NCBI RefSeq assembly: GCF_003665435.1
Contig: NZ_CP023407.1
Coordinates: forward strand, 1,612,001 to 1,676,000
Direction of reading: 5' to 3'
Length of the DNA: 64,000 nt
Source: Streptomyces fungicidicus
GTDB lineage: Bacteria; Actinomycetota; Actinomycetes; Streptomycetales; Streptomycetaceae
Of this stretch, positions 61,494 to 64,000 are shown in pieces (the stretch's first letter is position 1; each line of letters begins with the position of its first letter). The translations under genes and the position numbers were made by a program. Below the pieces are notes generated by a model that searched no databases, had not been told where the DNA came from, and saw only the letters and a program-made list of their open reading frames with translations.

Positions 61494-62570
61494 TTAGAGG
61501 TCGACCTCCTGCATCAGCATCCCGACCTCGGTGTTCGACAGCCGGCGCAGCCAGCCCGACTTCTGGTCGCCCAGGGTGATCGGCCCGAACGCGGTGCGCA
61601 CCAGCTTGTCGACCGGGAACCCGGCCTCCGCGAGCATGCGGCGCACGATGTGCTTGCGGCCCTCGTGCAGGGTCACCTCGACGAGGTAGTTCTTGCCGGT
61701 CTGCTCCACGACCCGGAAGTGGTCCGCGCGGGCGTAGCCGTCCTCGAGCTGGATGCCGTCCTTCAGCCGCTTGCCGAGGTCGCGCGGGATCGGGCCCACG
61801 ATGGCCGCCAGGTACGTCTTCTTCACGCCGTACTTGGGGTGGGTCAGCCGGTGCGCCAGCTCGCCGTGGTTGGTGAGCAGGATGACGCCCTCGGTCTCGG
61901 TGTCGAGCCGGCCGACGTGGAAGAGCCGGGTCTCGCGGTTGGTGACGTAGTCACCGAGGCACTGACGGCCCTCCGGGTCCTCCATCGTGGAGACCACACC
62001 GGCGGGCTTGTTCAGCGAGAAGAACTGGTACGACTGCGTGGCGACGGTCAGCCCGTCGACCTTGACCTCGTCCTTCTCCGGGTCCACCCGCTTGCCCTGC
62101 TCGAGGACGATCTCGCCGTTGACCTCGACCCTCGCCTGCTCGATCAGCTCCTCGCAGGCGCGCCGGGAGCCGTAGCCCGCGCGGGCGAGCACCTTCTGCA
62201 GCCGCTCGCCCTCCTGCTCGGCGCCGGGGAAGGTCCTGGGCGGCTTGACGTCCTTCTTGCCCGCGTACCGCTCCCGGTTGCGCTCCTCGGCCCGCGCCTC
62301 GTACTCACGGGAACGGCCGGGGGCCGTACGGCCGCGCCCGCCGCCCTGCGGAGACTGCTTGGGGCCGCCCTTGGCGCCCCCGCGCGCGGAGCCGCCGCGG
62401 CCGGACTTCGGGCCGTCCTTGGTGGCCCCGGGGCCCACGTCGTAGCGGCGCTCCTCGGGGCGGGGCTTGGCGGGGCGGCCCTGCCCCTGCTTCTGGTCCC
62501 TGTTGTTGCCGGCACCGCGGTGGTTACCGCGTCCGCCGCTCTTGCCGCTGCCGCTACCGCTGCTTCGCAT
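61494..62570 (-). CDS. rluB: 23S rRNA pseudouridine synthase RluB-like
   Basis: The product has 358 residues. A basic, disordered N-terminal tail of about 115 residues (Gly/Arg/Lys-rich) precedes the S4 RNA-binding domain (RLQKVLARAGYGSRRACEEL). The RsuA/RluB/RluE catalytic core has the catalytic Asp in HVGRLDTETEG and LHEGRKHIVRRMLAEAG near the end. It isomerises uridine in the 23S rRNA peptidyl-transferase region. Its ATG shares one base with the scpB stop. Confidence 0.93.
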   Translation of the reverse strand: MRSSGSGSGKSGGRGNHRGAGNNRDQKQGQGRPAKPRPEERRYDVGPGATKDGPKSGRGGSARGGAKGGPKQSPQGGGRGRTAPGRSREYEARAEERNRERYAGKKDVKPPRTFPGAEQEGERLQKVLARAGYGSRRACEELIEQARVEVNGEIVLEQGKRVDPEKDEVKVDGLTVATQSYQFFSLNKPAGVVSTMEDPEGRQCLGDYVTNRETRLFHVGRLDTETEGVILLTNHGELAHRLTHPKYGVKKTYLAAIVGPIPRDLGKRLKDGIQLEDGYARADHFRVVEQTGKNYLVEVTLHEGRKHIVRRMLAEAGFPVDKLVRTAFGPITLGDQKSGWLRRLSNTEVGMLMQEVDL

Positions 62571-63235
62571 CAGAATTCCGTCGTCGTCGTGTTCATCGGT
62601 GGACCGTCGTCCGCGTCCGGGGCGTCCGGATCGAACGACGGCACGCCTTCCTGTGTCTCGGCCTCGATCGCCTCCGCCTCCGGGAGGAAGGGCGCGAGCT
62701 CCGGGAGCTCGTCCAGACCGCGCAGGCCCATCCGCTCCAGGAAGTAGTTCGTCGTCGTGTACAGGATCGCACCTGTTTCGGGTTCCGCGCCCGCCTCCTC
62801 GATCAGACCGCGCTGCAACAGGGTGCGCATCACACCGTCGCAGTTGACTCCGCGTACGGCGGAGACCCTGCCGCGGCTCACCGGCCGGCGGTAGGCGACC
62901 ACGGCGAGCGTCTCCAGGGCGGCCTGGGTGAGCCGGGCCTGCTGGCCGTCCAGGACGAAGCCCTCGACGGCGGCGGCGTACTCGGGGCGGCTGTAGAAGC
63001 GCCAGCCGCCCGCCACGAGCCGCAGCTCGAAGCCGCGGCCCTGGACGGTGTACTCGTCCGCCAGCGCGTTCAGCGCTTCCGCGACCTCGCGCCGGGGGCG
63101 CTGAAGGATCTTCGCCAGATGCTCCTCGGTGGCGGGCTCGTCCACGACCATGAGGACCGCCTCCAGGGCGGGTCCGAGGTCGAGGTCCGCGACGGTGCGC
63201 GCTCCCGCGGGGGTCCCGTTCGTCTCCTCGCTCAC
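62570..63235 (-). CDS. scpB: chromosome segregation and condensation protein ScpB
   Basis: The product has 221 residues from a GTG at 63235 overlapping the scpA stop by 4 bp. Two winged-helix domains are seen, with ALEAVLMVVDEPATEEHLA in the first and LETLAVVAYRRPVSRGRVSA, RGLIEEAG and YTTTNYFLERMGLRGLDEL in the second. An acidic tail follows. ScpB binds ScpA and SMC to compact the chromosome. Confidence 0.95.
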   Translation of the reverse strand: MSEETNGTPAGARTVADLDLGPALEAVLMVVDEPATEEHLAKILQRPRREVAEALNALADEYTVQGRGFELRLVAGGWRFYSRPEYAAAVEGFVLDGQQARLTQAALETLAVVAYRRPVSRGRVSAVRGVNCDGVMRTLLQRGLIEEAGAEPETGAILYTTTNYFLERMGLRGLDELPELAPFLPEAEAIEAETQEGVPSFDPDAPDADDGPPMNTTTTEF

Positions 63236-64000
63236 GGTTTGCTCTCCTCCTTGGGCTGCTCGGGCGGCCGGTCGAACTCGTCGGTGACGGCGGGCGCGGC
63301 CTCCCCGTCGCCGCCGGTCCAGCGCACGGTCAGCTCGCCGAGCGCGGTCTCCTGGTCGAGGGCGACGGCCTTCTCGCGGTACAGCTCCAGCAGCGCGAGG
63401 AAGCGGGCCACGACGGTCAGGGTGTCGTCGGTGTCCTGGACGAGCGCCCGGAAACTGGCCTCCCCGAGCTCCTTCAGCCGGGCGACCACGATCCCGGCCT
63501 GTTCCTGCACGCTGACCAGTGGCGCGTGGATGTGGTCGACGTACACCTGCGGCTTGGGCCGGGGCTGCATCGCCTTGACGGCGAGCCTGGCGAACCCCTC
63601 GGGCCCGATGCTGATCACGACGTCGGGCAGCAGCTCGGCGTGGTGCGGCTCCAGTCCGACGGTACGGGGGTACCGCCGGCCCTCGTCGTCGAGCCGCCGG
63701 CTGAAGATGTCGGCGATCTGTTTGTACGCGCGGTACTGCAGCAGCCGGGCGAACAGCAGGTCGCGGGCCTCCAGCAGGGCGAGGTCGGCCTCGTCCTCCA
63801 CCTCGGCGGCGGGCAGCAGCCGCGCGGCCTTGAGGTCGAGCAGCGTGGCCGCCACGACCAGGAACTCGGTCGTCTCGTCCAGGTCCCAGTCCGGCCCCAT
63901 GGCCCGGATGTACGCCATGAACTCGTCGGTCACCCGGGACAGCGCGACCTCGGTGACGTCCAGCTTGTGCTTGGAGATCAGCTGGAGCAGCAGGTCGAAC
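63232..64000 (-). CDS. scpA: chromosome segregation and condensation protein ScpA (partial)
   Basis: The frame is open to the window edge, so the start lies beyond 64000 (about 255 residues visible). The visible part begins near FDLLLQLISKHKLDVTEVAL, typical of ScpA, then DLDETTEFLVVAATLLDLKA and LLFARLLQYRAYKQIADIF. It ends with the winged helix that bridges SMC heads. ScpA is the kleisin of the SMC complex. It is first in the scpA-scpB-rluB run. Confidence 0.95.
   Translation of the reverse strand, partial: FDLLLQLISKHKLDVTEVALSRVTDEFMAYIRAMGPDWDLDETTEFLVVAATLLDLKAARLLPAAEVEDEADLALLEARDLLFARLLQYRAYKQIADIFSRRLDDEGRRYPRTVGLEPHHAELLPDVVISIGPEGFARLAVKAMQPRPKPQVYVDHIHAPLVSVQEQAGIVVARLKELGEASFRALVQDTDDTLTVVARFLALLELYREKAVALDQETALGELTVRWTGGDGEAAPAVTDEFDRPPEQPKEESKP

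Noticed and set aside
1..64000. CRISPR arrays, insertion sequences, integrases, attachment sites
   Set aside because: No regularly spaced repeats, transposase or integrase motifs, or tRNA-flanked direct repeats were seen by eye on either strand.

Overview
The window is chromosomal DNA from a high-GC actinomycete, almost certainly Streptomyces. The reasons are the base composition, GTG and TTG start codons, many probable leaderless genes, a SepF-like SflA protein, a LAxTG (class E) sortase signal, and paired secreted S1 proteases. From memory, gene content and order resemble the S. coelicolor interval from the citrate transporter gene through hmgA, dnaE2, sflA and der to scpA (about SCO1709 to SCO1770). 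No search could be run to confirm this. The window looks like conserved core or near-core chromosome. I see no phage, integrative element, insertion sequence, CRISPR array, tRNA or rRNA.

Layout. 1-6314: an MFS exporter (cut by the window edge), a CitMHS metal-citrate transporter, a molybdopterin oxidoreductase, a TetR regulator and a lipoprotein, all on minus. 6492-12373: hmgA with a 3' frameshift, a GntR regulator, an orphan Type ISP specificity-domain protein, and a TetR gene divergent from a DrrAB-like ABC exporter with twin operators between them. 12565-20843: a SigK/RskA-like sigma and anti-sigma pair divergent from a DUF4331 protein, a TPR protein and a His-rich Ni/Co-type transporter, followed by a Ser/Thr kinase. 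20848-26858: a secreted SGNH lipase, two family-2 glycosyltransferases coupled to a polysaccharide deacetylase, an AAA ATPase and a DUF72 protein. 26981-33069: regulators, GNAT, DUF402 and methyltransferase genes, a 44-aa protein, a sortase-anchored lytic polysaccharide monooxygenase, a secreted lipase, and a divergent MarR/cupin pair.

33080-42781: an SOS-type dnaE2 plus a truncated ImuB-like Y-family gene, a membrane protein, two secreted chymotrypsin-fold proteases and a DUF5685 protein with an extremely cysteine-rich tail. 43074-54229: sflA, a glutaryl-CoA dehydrogenase-like gene, a DHA2 exporter, a PIG-V-like mannosyltransferase, a PAP2 phosphatase, an I78 inhibitor, an orphan ctaD, a WYL regulator whose 3' end overlaps ctaD, and two conserved proteins of unknown function. 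54292-64000: the tightly packed minus-strand runs aroH-tyrA-cmk-plsC-der, Nudix-ADP-ribosylglycohydrolase and scpA-scpB-rluB, with one plus-strand nucleotidyltransferase gene.

How the genes work together. Many neighbours overlap by 4 bp (ATGA, GTGA or TTGA), which implies translational coupling: drrA/drrB, sigma/anti-sigma, TPR/transporter, the two glycosyltransferases, dnaE2/imuB, aroH/tyrA, cmk/plsC, Nudix/ADPRH and scpA/scpB. Convergent pairs are often separated by long perfect hairpins. The most interesting parts are the sigma-factor divergon with its DUF4331, TPR and His-rich transporter genes; the orphan Type ISP specificity protein; the dnaE2/imuB-like cassette behind a LexA-like box; the Cys-rich DUF5685 tail; and the giant palindrome in front of the Nudix/ADPRH operon.
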